Source: Acetobacteraceae bacterium (GTDB taxonomy: Bacteria > Pseudomonadota > Alphaproteobacteria > Acetobacterales > Acetobacteraceae). Taken from it: 44,901 nucleotides of DNA. Location of the stretch: assembly GCA_022842185.1 (NCBI GenBank), contig JALHQB010000042.1:1-44901 (forward strand), written 5' to 3'. Each line of letters begins with the position of its first letter. Position 1 is the first letter of the stretch. The translations under genes and the position numbers were made by a program. The notes beneath the pieces are model-generated. The model had not been told where the DNA came from and ran no database searches. It saw only the letters and a program-made list of their open reading frames with translations. Positions 35,716-43,542 of this stretch are shown piece after piece.

Positions 35716-36041
35716 CCTTGAATCACTCCCCTGTACCGGCGGCGCATACGGCCGCTCATCTTCGTTCACTTAAGCGATGTAGGCGAGGCGCAGGGCGGCG
35801 CGCAAGGAGCGTCCCGTGAAACCGGCGCAATTCCTTCGACACGGGCGGCCGGGGGTGCGGCCAGCGCGCTCATTGCATGAAAAAAGTGCAGGGGGAGTTG
35901 TGTGTCTGCCTCCGCCGGATGGCGGGCGCGGCGTGGTCGGGCCGCTGGCCTTCGCGCCCCGCGATTCGCATCGGGTGGGTGGCGCGGTCAGGTCGTGGCG
36001 CCTCCGGCCCGATGCAGCGCACCGGGCCGGAAGCCATGGTG
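35716..36041. other. 326-base region between liv operon and tig
   Basis: No gene is supported here. It must contain the liv promoter (minus strand) and the end of the tig transcript. A short A-run (TGAAAAAAG at 35879) and several CG-rich inverted arms are visible, but I could not define -35/-10 boxes. Confidence 0.5.
36001..36033 (-). terminator. hairpin after tig, candidate terminator
   Basis: On the minus strand an 11-bp stem, CTTCCGGCCCG with CGGGCCGGAGG, contains one G-U pair and encloses an 11-base loop. It begins eight bases past the tig stop. There is no U-run, so intrinsic termination would be weak; rho may be required. Confidence 0.45.
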
Positions 36042-37871
36042 TCACGCGGCGGTAGCGGACAGTTCTTCCGGCGTCACCGTCCGGTCGGTGACCTTGGCGA
36101 GTTCGAGCATGAAATCGACCACCTTTTCCTCGAACAGCGGAGCGCGGAGGTTCTCGGCCGCCTGCGGGTTCTTGCTGAAGAATTCCAGCACCTGTTGTTC
36201 CTGGCCGGGATAGCGCGCGGCTTCCTGGTACACCGCGCGCTGCATCTCATCCTGGCCGACCTGGACGTTGTTTACGCGTCCGATCTCGGACAGCATCAGG
36301 CCCAGGCGGATGCGCCGTTCGGCGATACCGCGATACTCGGCCTTCAGCGTATCCTCGTCCTTGCCCTGGTCATCGGCATCAAGGCGACCGGCCTTCAGAT
36401 CGGCTTCCACGCGCTGCCAGATCTGGGTGAACTCAGCCTCGACCATGCCTTCCGGCACCTGGAAGGATGCCTGGTCGGCCAGTTTGTCGAGCAGCGCGCG
36501 CTTCACCTTCAGCCGCGCCAGCTGGTCGTATTCGCGCTGCAGCGACGAACGGATGGCGTCCTTCAGCTTGGCCAGGTCGTCCATGCCGACGGCCTTGGCC
36601 AGTTCGTCGTCGATCGGCTTCGGCGTGCGGGTCTTGAGCGCCTTGGCGTCGATGGTGAACCGGGCGTGCTTGCCGGCCAGTTCGGCCGAGCCGTAGTCGC
36701 CGGGGAACACCACGTCGATGTCGCGCGACGTGCCCGGCGCCATGCCGTCCATCTGTTCGGTGAAGCCGGGGATGAAGCCCTGGCCGCCCACTTCTATCGG
36801 CATGTCGGTGGCGGTGCCGCCGGCGAAGATGCGCGCTTCGGGTTCATCCGCACCCAGGAACACCCGGGCCGGGCCGACGCGCAGCGTGAAGTCCATCGTG
36901 CCACCGGGCATCACGATGACGAAGGTCGGCAGCGCCTGCACCTCGGCATCGCCGGCGGCCAGCGTCAGGGTCATGCGGTCGGCACCCGAAGCGGCCGCAG
37001 GGGCGCGCTGGTGGATGTCCTGGCCGTTGTACATTTCGTTGAAGCCGAGCTTGGGCTCGGCGTCGGCCGGCAGCGCGCCTTCGGTCACGCGCACCGCGGT
37101 CAGCAGGGTCAGCGTGTCGCCGCCTTTCACCAGCAGCTCATCGGCCGGGGCGAATTGCAGGCGCAATGTAGCCTTTTCGGCGGACGAACCGGTGACCTTC
37201 AGGTCGAAATACGGCTTGCCGGCTTCGGCGCCGATCGCGGTGATCTCGGTGTCGAAGGTGCCGACCTTGTCGATGTTCCAGCCGGTCGGCAGCGAACCCG
37301 GCTTGCCGGGCACGGCGCCCAGGCCCGGGCCGTTCTTCAGCATGTCGGCGGGCAGCCGGCCGGTGAAGTCGCACAGCAGGATGTCGCCGGTGCCCGCGGC
37401 GCGGGGTTCGGCATCGACCAGTTCGCCATTACGCTCGGCGATGGAAGCCAGGGCCTTGTCGATCGCCTCATCGGCCGGTTCGGCCTTCAGCCGCTCCAGC
37501 TCGATCCCGGAGAAATCGGGCATCGGCACGTCGGGCAGGATCTCGAGATCCATGCGGAATTCGAGGTCGGCGCCCTCGGCGAAGTTGGTCAGCTCGATCT
37601 TGGGCTGCATCGCGGGCTTCAGGCCGCGATCGGTCACGACCTGGCGCGACGAATCGGTGACGGACTGCTCCAGCACCTCACCCAGCACGGCGGAGCCGTA
37701 GCGCTGCTTGACCACCGACATCGGCACCTTGCCCGGGCGGAAGCCCGGCATGGTGACGGTCTTGGCGATCTCGGCCAGCCGCTTGTCGCGCGCGGAGGCG
37801 AGGTCGCCCGCGGCAACGGTGACGGAATACGCGCGCTTCAGCCCGTCATTCGCGAGCTCGGTGACCTGCAT
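36042..37871 (-). CDS. tig: trigger factor with large insertion in the FKBP domain
   Basis: Trigger factor is the ribosome-associated chaperone and peptidyl-prolyl isomerase. This one is 609 residues instead of about 440. Residues 1-115 are the ribosome-docking domain with the signature G-F-R-P-G-K-V-P (43-50). The PPIase domain begins at about 150 (G-D-I-L-L-C-D-F-T-G-R, 162-172). It is then interrupted by about 170 residues (174-345) and resumes at 346-410 with F-A-G-G and G-Q-G-F-I-P-G-F. The SurA-like C-terminal arm (411-609) follows. The insertion starts G-P-G-L-G-A-V-P-G-K-P-G and contains P-T-G-W-N-I, A-G-K-P-Y-F-D-L-K-V-T-G and D-F-T-L-R-V-G, strongly reminiscent of phage tail jelly-roll domains. 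ATG 37871 is preferred; the longer frame crosses the tRNA gene. Confidence 0.95.
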   Translation of the reverse strand: MQVTELANDGLKRAYSVTVAAGDLASARDKRLAEIAKTVTMPGFRPGKVPMSVVKQRYGSAVLGEVLEQSVTDSSRQVVTDRGLKPAMQPKIELTNFAEGADLEFRMDLEILPDVPMPDFSGIELERLKAEPADEAIDKALASIAERNGELVDAEPRAAGTGDILLCDFTGRLPADMLKNGPGLGAVPGKPGSLPTGWNIDKVGTFDTEITAIGAEAGKPYFDLKVTGSSAEKATLRLQFAPADELLVKGGDTLTLLTAVRVTEGALPADAEPKLGFNEMYNGQDIHQRAPAAASGADRMTLTLAAGDAEVQALPTFVIVMPGGTMDFTLRVGPARVFLGADEPEARIFAGGTATDMPIEVGGQGFIPGFTEQMDGMAPGTSRDIDVVFPGDYGSAELAGKHARFTIDAKALKTRTPKPIDDELAKAVGMDDLAKLKDAIRSSLQREYDQLARLKVKRALLDKLADQASFQVPEGMVEAEFTQIWQRVEADLKAGRLDADDQGKDEDTLKAEYRGIAERRIRLGLMLSEIGRVNNVQVGQDEMQRAVYQEAARYPGQEQQVLEFFSKNPQAAENLRAPLFEEKVVDFMLELAKVTDRTVTPEELSATAA

Positions 37872-37919
37872 CGAGGGACGTCCATCCAAAAAAGCCAGAG
37901 AAAACCCAGCGGCGCCGAT

Positions 37920-38004
37920 TGGTGCGGGCGAAGGGACTCGAACCCCCACGGCTTGCGCCACTGGAACCTAAATCCAGCGTGTCTACCAATTCCACCACGC
38001 CCGC
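37920..38004 (-). tRNA. tRNA-Leu (anticodon UAG)
   Basis: This is a cloverleaf on the minus strand. The acceptor GCGGGCG (38004-37998) pairs with CGCCCGC (37930-37924), and the D-arm carries G-G-U-A-G. The anticodon stem C-U-G-G-A/U-C-C-A-G encloses loop U-U-U-A-G-G-U, so the anticodon is UAG, read as Leu (CUA codons). A long variable arm (GGC/GCC stem) is typical of type II tRNA-Leu. The T-arm has the TTCGA loop. The 3' end encodes A-CCA (37923-37920). It lies about 49 bases upstream of tig. Confidence 0.96.
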
Positions 38005-38210
38005 CCACGGAAGGCGCCGCGTAGCGGAGAGGCCGGGTCTGTAGCGCAGGATGGCGGGGTTTCCAAGGCACAGTGATGACAAACGGGCGGACGACCGCCA
38101 CGGGCATGGCCCGACCACGCCGGGTCGGCGCCCGGCGGCGGGGCCACGGTGCTTGACGCGGCCGGCGCGGCAACCGCAGCCTTCCGCCAAATACTCGGGA
38201 GGAAAACCAA

Positions 38211-39188
38211 ATGAAGTCGCCACGCTCCGGTCTCGCGCGCCGGTCGTTGTTCGCCCTGCCCTGCCTGCTGGCAACACCGGCCTTGGCCCAGGCCTGGCCC
38301 AACCGGCCGCTGCGGATCGTGGTGCCGTTCGGCCCCGGCGGCCCCACCGACGTCGTGGCCCGCATCCTGGCCCATGGCCTGTCGCCGGCCCTCGGCCAGC
38401 CCATCGTGATCGAAAATCGCGGCGGGGCGGGCGGCAATATCGGCACGGCACTTGCCGCCCGTGCCGCGCCGGACGGCTACACCCTTCTGGTCCCGTCCAC
38501 CGGCTTCGTCGTCAACGCCAGCCTGTTCCGCAACCCGGGCTACGACCCGATCCGCGACTTCGCGCCGATCACTGAACTCGGCGCATCGCCCGACGTGTTC
38601 CTCTGCGGGGCCAACTCCCCGATCAGGACCCTCGACGACCTGATCGCCAAGGCGCGGGCAACCCCCGGCGGGCTGCATTTCGCCAACCCCGGCACCGGCT
38701 CGACCCCGCATCTGGCAGGGGAGAGGCTGGCCATCGAACGCCGCGTGACCTTCCTGCAGGTGACGCATCGCAGCGCGGCGCTGGCCGTTCAGTCCCTGCT
38801 GGCCGGCACCACCGAGATCGGCGCCACGGCACTCGCCTCATCCCACGCCCAGATCAAGTCCGGAGACCTCCGCGCGCTGGCGCTGACCGGACCGCAGCGT
38901 TGGTTCGACCTGCCCGATGTGCCGACCATGCAGGAACTCGGCTTTCCGGGCTTTGTCAGCGAAACCTTCCTCAGCCTGCATGTGCCCGCCGGCACGCCGC
39001 CCGACATCGTCGCCCGGCTGGCGCGCGAATCCACCGCCGTGATGGGAAACGCCGAAACCCAGGCGCGCATGCGCAACGCCGGCTTCATCGTCCGGCCCGA
39101 CGGGCCGGATGCGCTGGCGCAGCGCGTTGCGCGCGAAGTGCCGGCCTGGCGTGATCTGATCGCGCGGGCGGGGATCACGCCGGAGTAG
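38211..39188 (+). CDS. Bug/TctC family periplasmic binding protein
   Basis: This 325-residue receptor is of the tripartite tricarboxylate transporter family. A signal peptide (residues about 1-25, with R-R-S-L-F-A and A-L-A-Q-A) precedes A-W-P-N-R-P-L-R-I-V-V-P-F-G-P-G-G-P-T-D, the hallmark Bug start. The family block N-R-G-G-A-G-G-N-I-G-T follows at about 69-79. The ATG at 38211 has GGGAGGA upstream. No TctA/B genes are adjacent, so it is an orphan receptor. It is terminated by a palindromic repeat. Confidence 0.92.
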   Translation: MKSPRSGLARRSLFALPCLLATPALAQAWPNRPLRIVVPFGPGGPTDVVARILAHGLSPALGQPIVIENRGGAGGNIGTALAARAAPDGYTLLVPSTGFVVNASLFRNPGYDPIRDFAPITELGASPDVFLCGANSPIRTLDDLIAKARATPGGLHFANPGTGSTPHLAGERLAIERRVTFLQVTHRSAALAVQSLLAGTTEIGATALASSHAQIKSGDLRALALTGPQRWFDLPDVPTMQELGFPGFVSETFLSLHVPAGTPPDIVARLARESTAVMGNAETQARMRNAGFIVRPDGPDALAQRVAREVPAWRDLIARAGITPE

Positions 39189-39203
39189 AATAAGGCGGGA
39201 GGA

Positions 39204-39250
39204 AGAAGGTCAGGGGGAGAGAACTCCCCCTGAAGCCCCCTCCTTTTTTG
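39204..39250 (+). repeat. type C palindromic repeat / terminator
   Basis: The stem TCAGGGGGAG (39210-39219) pairs with CTCCCCCTGA (39224-39233) around an AGAA loop. It is followed by AGCCCCCTCC and six T. It is homologous to the element in the DppD-like gene (23095-23145). Located between convergent genes, it probably acts as the transcription stop for the Bug gene. Confidence 0.85.
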
Positions 39251-39268
39251 GCACCTGGCGCCAGTTGA

Positions 39269-41656
39269 TCAGTCGGCGAGCAAAGCCTCGGCGCAGGCAT
39301 CCAGGATCGCGTCGGTATCCAGGCCGTATTCGCGGTACAGGTCGGGCAGATCGCCGCCCTGGCCGAAGCGGTCCACACCCAGCGGGACAACGCGCTGCCC
39401 GCGCACCGCACCCATCCAGGCATGGGCCGCCGGATGGCCATCCAGAATCGTCACCAGGGCCGCATCGCGCGACAGCGGTGCGAGGATGCGTTCGATATGC
39501 GACTGCCGCGGCGCGCCACTGCGCGCACCCCGCCGCGCCGCCAGCCAATCCGCATGCAACCGGTCAGGGCTGGTGATTGCCAGCAGGCCCGCGCCGGGGT
39601 CCTCGCTCCGCAACTCCTCGAAGGCCGCCACAGCCTCCGGCGCCACCGCACCCTGATAGGCGATGGCGATGCGCGCCCCTTCGGCCGGCGGCACCACCCA
39701 ATGCGCCCCGGCAATCACCGCCGCCGGGTCCAGCGGCCGCGCCGGCTGTTCCAGCGCCCGCGTGGACAACCGCAGCCAAACCGCCGACCCATCCGGCTTC
39801 TGCATATGATCGAAGGCATGGCGCAGCAGGATGGCCAGTTCATCGCCGTGAGCAGGCTCGAAACTCGCCAGCCGATCGGCGGCCATGCCGATCAAGGGCG
39901 TATTCACCGACTGGTGCTGCCCGCCCTCGGGTGCGAGCGACAGCCCGGAAGGCGTTGAAACCAGAAGAAATCTCGCATCCTGGTAACAGGCATAAATCAG
40001 CGCATCGAGCCCCCGATTCACGAAGGGATCATAGACGGTGCCAATCGGCAGCAGCCGCGCCCCGTAAAGCCGATCCGCCAGCCCCAGCCCTGCCAGCATC
40101 AGGAACAGGTTCTGTTCGGCGATGCCGAGTTCGACATGCTGACCTTCAGGCGACATGCCCCAACGCTGGGCGGATGCCAGCTTGGCATCGCGGAACACGT
40201 CGTTCTTTTTGTGCCGGTCGAAGATGCCGCGCCGGTTCACCCAGGGACCGAGATTGGTGGAGACCGTCACATCCGGGCTGGTGGTGACGATACGCTTGGC
40301 GAGGTCCGCATACTCACCATTGCCGCGGCCAATCTCGGCAAGGATGTCGCCAAAGGCCGCCTGGGTGGATTGCTTGCGGCCTTCGCCGATCTTCGGCGCG
40401 TTGAACACCGCCGGCACATGGATCGTGGGCGAGACCAGGCTGCGGCCTTCCGGCGTCAGTTTCTCCGCAAAGGGCACGGCGGCCAGGAAGTCGCGCATCT
40501 CGGCTTCGGGGATATCGAGGCCTTCGAACAGATCCCATTCATGGCCGGGTCGGATCGCCATGACGGAGCGGAAGGTCTCCATCTGCTCCTTGGTCATCAG
40601 CCCCGAATGGTTGTCCTTGTGGCCGGCGAAGGGCAGGCCCATGCCCTTTACAGTATAGGCGATGAAACAGGTCGGCTGGTCGCCCTCGGCATCCTGGGTG
40701 CGGAACGCCTCCGTCAGCGTCTCGATGTCGTGGCCGCCGAGATTGTTCATCAGCTCGGCGAGTTCATCATCGGTCAGCGGGTCGATGATGGCACGGATGC
40801 CCGCGATCCGGCCGAGTTCGGCGAGCAGCGCCGAACGCCAGGCAGCACCGCCCTGGAAGGTCAATGCGGCATACAGGCTGTTGGGGCAGTCATCGATCCA
40901 GCGGCGCAGATGCTCGCCATCGGGGCGCGCGAAGGCGGCTTCCAGCTTCCGGCCGTATTTGATGGTGACGACGTTCCAGCCCATGTCGCGGAACAGGCCC
41001 TCGATCCGTCCGAACAGCCGGTCGGGAACCACGGAATCGAGCGATTGGCGGTTGTAGTCCACCACCCACCAGACATTGCGGATGTCGTGCTTCCAGCCCT
41101 CCAGCAAGGCCTCGTAGATGTTGCCCTCATCGAGTTCCGCATCGCCGACCACCGCGACATGGCGCCCGGCGGGCAGGCCTTCGGGGGCGAGGTTGTGCAG
41201 GCGCACATAGTCCTGGACCAGCGAACCGAAGGAGGCGAGTGCGACGCCCAGCCCGACGGAGCCGGTGGAGAAATCGACCTCGGCACCATCCTTCACGCGC
41301 GACGGGTAGGGCTGGATACCGTGGAACTGGCGCAGCGTGGACAGCCTTTCGCGGTCCTGCCGGCCGAACAGGTAGTTGATGGCGTGATAGACCGGTCCGG
41401 CATGGGGCTTCACCGCCACGCGGTCGGCCGGGCGCAGGATGGAAAAATACAGCGCCGCGAGAATCGATACCGACGATGCGCAGGATGCCTGGTGGCCACC
41501 CACCTTCAGCCCATCCCGGTTGGGACGGATATGGTTGGCGTGGTGGATCATCCATGCGCTCAGCCACAGCAACTTGCGTTCGAGGGCATGCAGGATCTCG
41601 ACGCGGCGCGCGTCATCCGGCGTGTCGAGCCGCTGGCCTTTTCCCTGCACGGTCAT
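39269..41656 (-). CDS. AceE/transketolase-like thiamine diphosphate enzyme
   Basis: This 795-residue protein has the transketolase/homodimeric-PDH E1 architecture. An N-terminal ThDP-binding domain has V-K-P-H-A-G-P-V-Y-H (about 82-91), with His85. G-D-A-E-L-D-E is at 171-177 and the metal-binding Asn at 202. A pyrimidine-binding domain contains V-E-L-G-I-A-E-Q-N, in which the Glu contacts the cofactor. A C-terminal domain follows. The long length and the N-terminal R-D-G-L-K-V-G-G-H-Q-A-S region resemble pyruvate dehydrogenase E1 (AceE). No E2/E3 or pentose-phosphate genes are adjacent. The substrate, pyruvate-like or sugar phosphate, is unresolved. ATG 41656 was chosen; the open frame extends nine codons further upstream. 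Confidence 0.85.
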   Translation of the reverse strand: MTVQGKGQRLDTPDDARRVEILHALERKLLWLSAWMIHHANHIRPNRDGLKVGGHQASCASSVSILAALYFSILRPADRVAVKPHAGPVYHAINYLFGRQDRERLSTLRQFHGIQPYPSRVKDGAEVDFSTGSVGLGVALASFGSLVQDYVRLHNLAPEGLPAGRHVAVVGDAELDEGNIYEALLEGWKHDIRNVWWVVDYNRQSLDSVVPDRLFGRIEGLFRDMGWNVVTIKYGRKLEAAFARPDGEHLRRWIDDCPNSLYAALTFQGGAAWRSALLAELGRIAGIRAIIDPLTDDELAELMNNLGGHDIETLTEAFRTQDAEGDQPTCFIAYTVKGMGLPFAGHKDNHSGLMTKEQMETFRSVMAIRPGHEWDLFEGLDIPEAEMRDFLAAVPFAEKLTPEGRSLVSPTIHVPAVFNAPKIGEGRKQSTQAAFGDILAEIGRGNGEYADLAKRIVTTSPDVTVSTNLGPWVNRRGIFDRHKKNDVFRDAKLASAQRWGMSPEGQHVELGIAEQNLFLMLAGLGLADRLYGARLLPIGTVYDPFVNRGLDALIYACYQDARFLLVSTPSGLSLAPEGGQHQSVNTPLIGMAADRLASFEPAHGDELAILLRHAFDHMQKPDGSAVWLRLSTRALEQPARPLDPAAVIAGAHWVVPPAEGARIAIAYQGAVAPEAVAAFEELRSEDPGAGLLAITSPDRLHADWLAARRGARSGAPRQSHIERILAPLSRDAALVTILDGHPAAHAWMGAVRGQRVVPLGVDRFGQGGDLPDLYREYGLDTDAILDACAEALLAD

Positions 41657-41743
41657 GGTCGGTCCTCCAATTCTGGACCACATGATGGGGGCGGCAGTGG
41701 CCCAAGGGAAGCGCGGGGCCGGGCGGCCTGTCTGTGGGCGGTT

Positions 41744-41890
41744 TCAGCGGCGGGGATGCAACGATGGCGCCCCTGCCCGTTCCGCCTGCGTGTCGGGCGC
41801 CGGGATGGCGCGGACATGCCGGGTGGCGCGCAGCAGCAGCGCCGTCAGCCCCGACATCAGAAGGGCGAGTTCGATCACCAGGGCCTCCAT
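41744..41890 (-). CDS. 48-residue single-TM peptide
   Basis: A short frame has one strong hydrophobic helix (about residues 3-22, L-V-I-E-L-A-L-L-M onward) followed by basic, Pro/Ala-rich residues. It lies upstream of the transketolase-like gene on the same strand, 87 bases before its start. There is no clear ribosome site. It may be a real micro-peptide or a chance open frame in GC-rich DNA; evidence is weak. Confidence 0.3.
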   Translation of the reverse strand: MEALVIELALLMSGLTALLLRATRHVRAIPAPDTQAERAGAPSLHPRR

Positions 41891-42094
41891 CACGGTTCGA
41901 GTTCGCCATGCTGCCAGGGACCACCCCGGCGCGCCGTGTCTATTGTCACGAAGAGACGATGCATGCAGCGCAGCAAAATGGTTGCGGGCTGGCCGGGAAC
42001 GGCGTGAAACTGCCGCTTCCAGAGGAATGCCAATCCACCGGTTCACCCCCACGCCGGCCCCTCGCGGCCACCGGCGCCTGCAGGAGGCTGTGCG

Positions 42095-42538
42095 ATGCTC
42101 GACGCTCCGATCGTGAACCTGTTTTCCCATGTGAAATCCGGCGAGGTGCCGTGGCGGACCGATGGGTTGCGGTCGTTCTTCGCCTATCGCGACCTTGGTG
42201 TCGCGGCGGCGACCGGCGGGCGGGTCATCGCCCATCTGGTGCGCGCCAACGAGGCACCGGAGAAGGGCACCGGCTGGCACACGCACCAGGCCGAGTTCCA
42301 GATCGTCTTCATGACGAAGGGCTGGGCGAAGTTCATGTACGAAGACAAGATCACGCTGGTCGAGGCCGGCGACTGCGTGCACCAGCGCCCGGGCATCGTG
42401 CACTACCTGTATGATTACTCGCCCGACATGGAATATCTCGAAGTGGTCGGTCCGGCGAATTTCGGCAGCCAGGACGCGGAAGGCCCCTGCGATGTGCCCG
42501 CGCCGGTGCCGTGGCCGGCCGACGCGAAGGTGGGCTGA
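42095..42538 (+). CDS. cupin-domain protein
   Basis: This 147-residue single-domain cupin has metal ligands His62, His64 and Glu67 in W-H-T-H-Q-A-E-F, and His103 in G-I-V-H-Y. The barrel strands around them (F-Q-I-V-F-M-T-K-G) are well preserved. No catalytic partner is visible. It is divergent from the minus-strand transketolase side. The function may be dioxygenase-like or a sugar or effector sensor. Confidence 0.82.
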   Translation: MLDAPIVNLFSHVKSGEVPWRTDGLRSFFAYRDLGVAAATGGRVIAHLVRANEAPEKGTGWHTHQAEFQIVFMTKGWAKFMYEDKITLVEAGDCVHQRPGIVHYLYDYSPDMEYLEVVGPANFGSQDAEGPCDVPAPVPWPADAKVG

Positions 42539-42778
42539 AGCCGCATCGCGGCGTGACTGGGCGACTTCGGGGCCAGCGATGCCAGGGACCGGGCGGCTGC
42601 TCCGACCCTGGACGCCCGCGTGAGCCACTGGTCAATCGGGGTGGCGTGGTCCAAGTGGTGGTGAAGCCGCGCTCGGGTCCTCAGAAGCCGGGGGTCGCGC
42701 ACCGCAGGAACCATGCCTTCCATCCGCCACGCGAGTGGTGAGCCGCCGCGCCGGCATCGGTCAGCCGCTTGGCTGGCG

Positions 42779-43435
42779 TCAGAATTCGACCTCGAGTTCC
42801 GCGATCTCCTCGGGTTCGGATGCCGCATCGGCCGTCCACTCCACCAGGTCCGGCCAGGCGAGCACATGGCGCATATAGGCCGAGCCTTTGGCGCCCAGCG
42901 TGACGTCGTAGGTCCGCAACCGGGTCGCCACAGGGGCGTACATGGCGTCCGCGATGGATGGCGTGGCGCCGAACAGCCATGGACCGCCGCTGCGTTCGAT
43001 GCGGTCGTCCCAGATCGCCTCGATCGCATCGATGTCGGCGCGCGGGCCCGACCAGATGGCAAAGCCGGGGCGATAGGCCTTGAGATTCATCGGCAGCGAA
43101 GCGCGCAGCGCCGCGAAGCCCGAATGCATCTCCCCGGAGATCGACCGGCACAGCGCGCGCGCCTGCCGGTCCGCGGGCAGCATGCCGGCGGCAGGGAAGA
43201 TTTCATTGAGGTATTCGGCGATCGCCAGAACATCCCACACCCGCACGCCATCATGTTCGAGGCAGGGGTAGCGGATGGAGGAGGAGCGTAGCAGCAATTC
43301 CTCCCGCGCGGCAGGGTCGTCCCAGGAGATGGTCCTGGCGACGAAATCCAACCCGGACAGCCGCGCCAGCAGGAAGCCGCGCAGCGACCAGGAGGAATAA
43401 TTGCGGCTGGTGATCAGAAGTGTCGCCTGGGCCAT
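42779..43435 (-). CDS. glutathione S-transferase family protein
   Basis: This 218-residue GST has an N-terminal thioredoxin-fold domain (1-80). The sequence S-R-N-Y-S-S-W-S-L-R matches the Ser-catalysed bacterial group (Ser14/15), which includes proteins annotated as YfcF/maleylacetoacetate-isomerase-like. A cis-Pro follows at R-Y-P-C-L. The C-terminal helical domain (90-218) has the P-W-L-F-G-A-x-P-S-I-A-D-A-M-Y capping box. It is divergent from phaZ across a 107-base region. The ATG at 43435 was selected because the N-terminal beta strand (T-L-L-I-T-S) starts there. Confidence 0.9.
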   Translation of the reverse strand: MAQATLLITSRNYSSWSLRGFLLARLSGLDFVARTISWDDPAAREELLLRSSSIRYPCLEHDGVRVWDVLAIAEYLNEIFPAAGMLPADRQARALCRSISGEMHSGFAALRASLPMNLKAYRPGFAIWSGPRADIDAIEAIWDDRIERSGGPWLFGATPSIADAMYAPVATRLRTYDVTLGAKGSAYMRHVLAWPDLVEWTADAASEPEEIAELEVEF

Positions 43436-43457
43436 GCCGCGCTCCGAGCACTGGGTG

Positions 43458-43486
43458 TTGCTGCAATGCAAGATTGCGGTGCAACA
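43458..43486. promoter_or_regulatory. candidate PhaR-type operator upstream of phaZ
   Basis: TTGCTGCAATGCAA (43458-43471) is followed by TTGCGGTGCAA (43474-43484). Both are TGC-rich, near-palindromic motifs resembling the sites bound by the PHB-responsive repressor PhaR. They lie 56-85 bases upstream of phaZ in the divergent promoter region shared with the GST gene. The regulator itself is not in this window. Confidence 0.45.
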
Positions 43487-43542
43487 TTAGTACCATGCGC
43501 GGCCGGCAGACCAGCCATTCGGCATGAAGGTGGCTTCGACCC

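Noticed and set aside
36837..37352. Insert in tig as an intein or frameshift
   Set aside because: No intein splice motifs (Cys/Ser start, HN end) are visible, and the frame is open throughout with no shift.
36042..37961. tig start at 37961
   Set aside because: The additional 30 codons overlap the tRNA-Leu gene; the family start M-Q-V-T-E is at 37871.
35877..38024. Long plus-strand open frame opposite tig
   Set aside because: It runs antisense to tig and across the tRNA gene. Its His/Gln/Gly/Arg-heavy composition is typical of the antisense frame of a GC-rich gene, with no signal or domain.
40136..42007. Plus-strand open frame opposite the AceE-like gene
   Set aside because: It mirrors a well-supported enzyme gene, and no ribosome site or homology pattern is visible.
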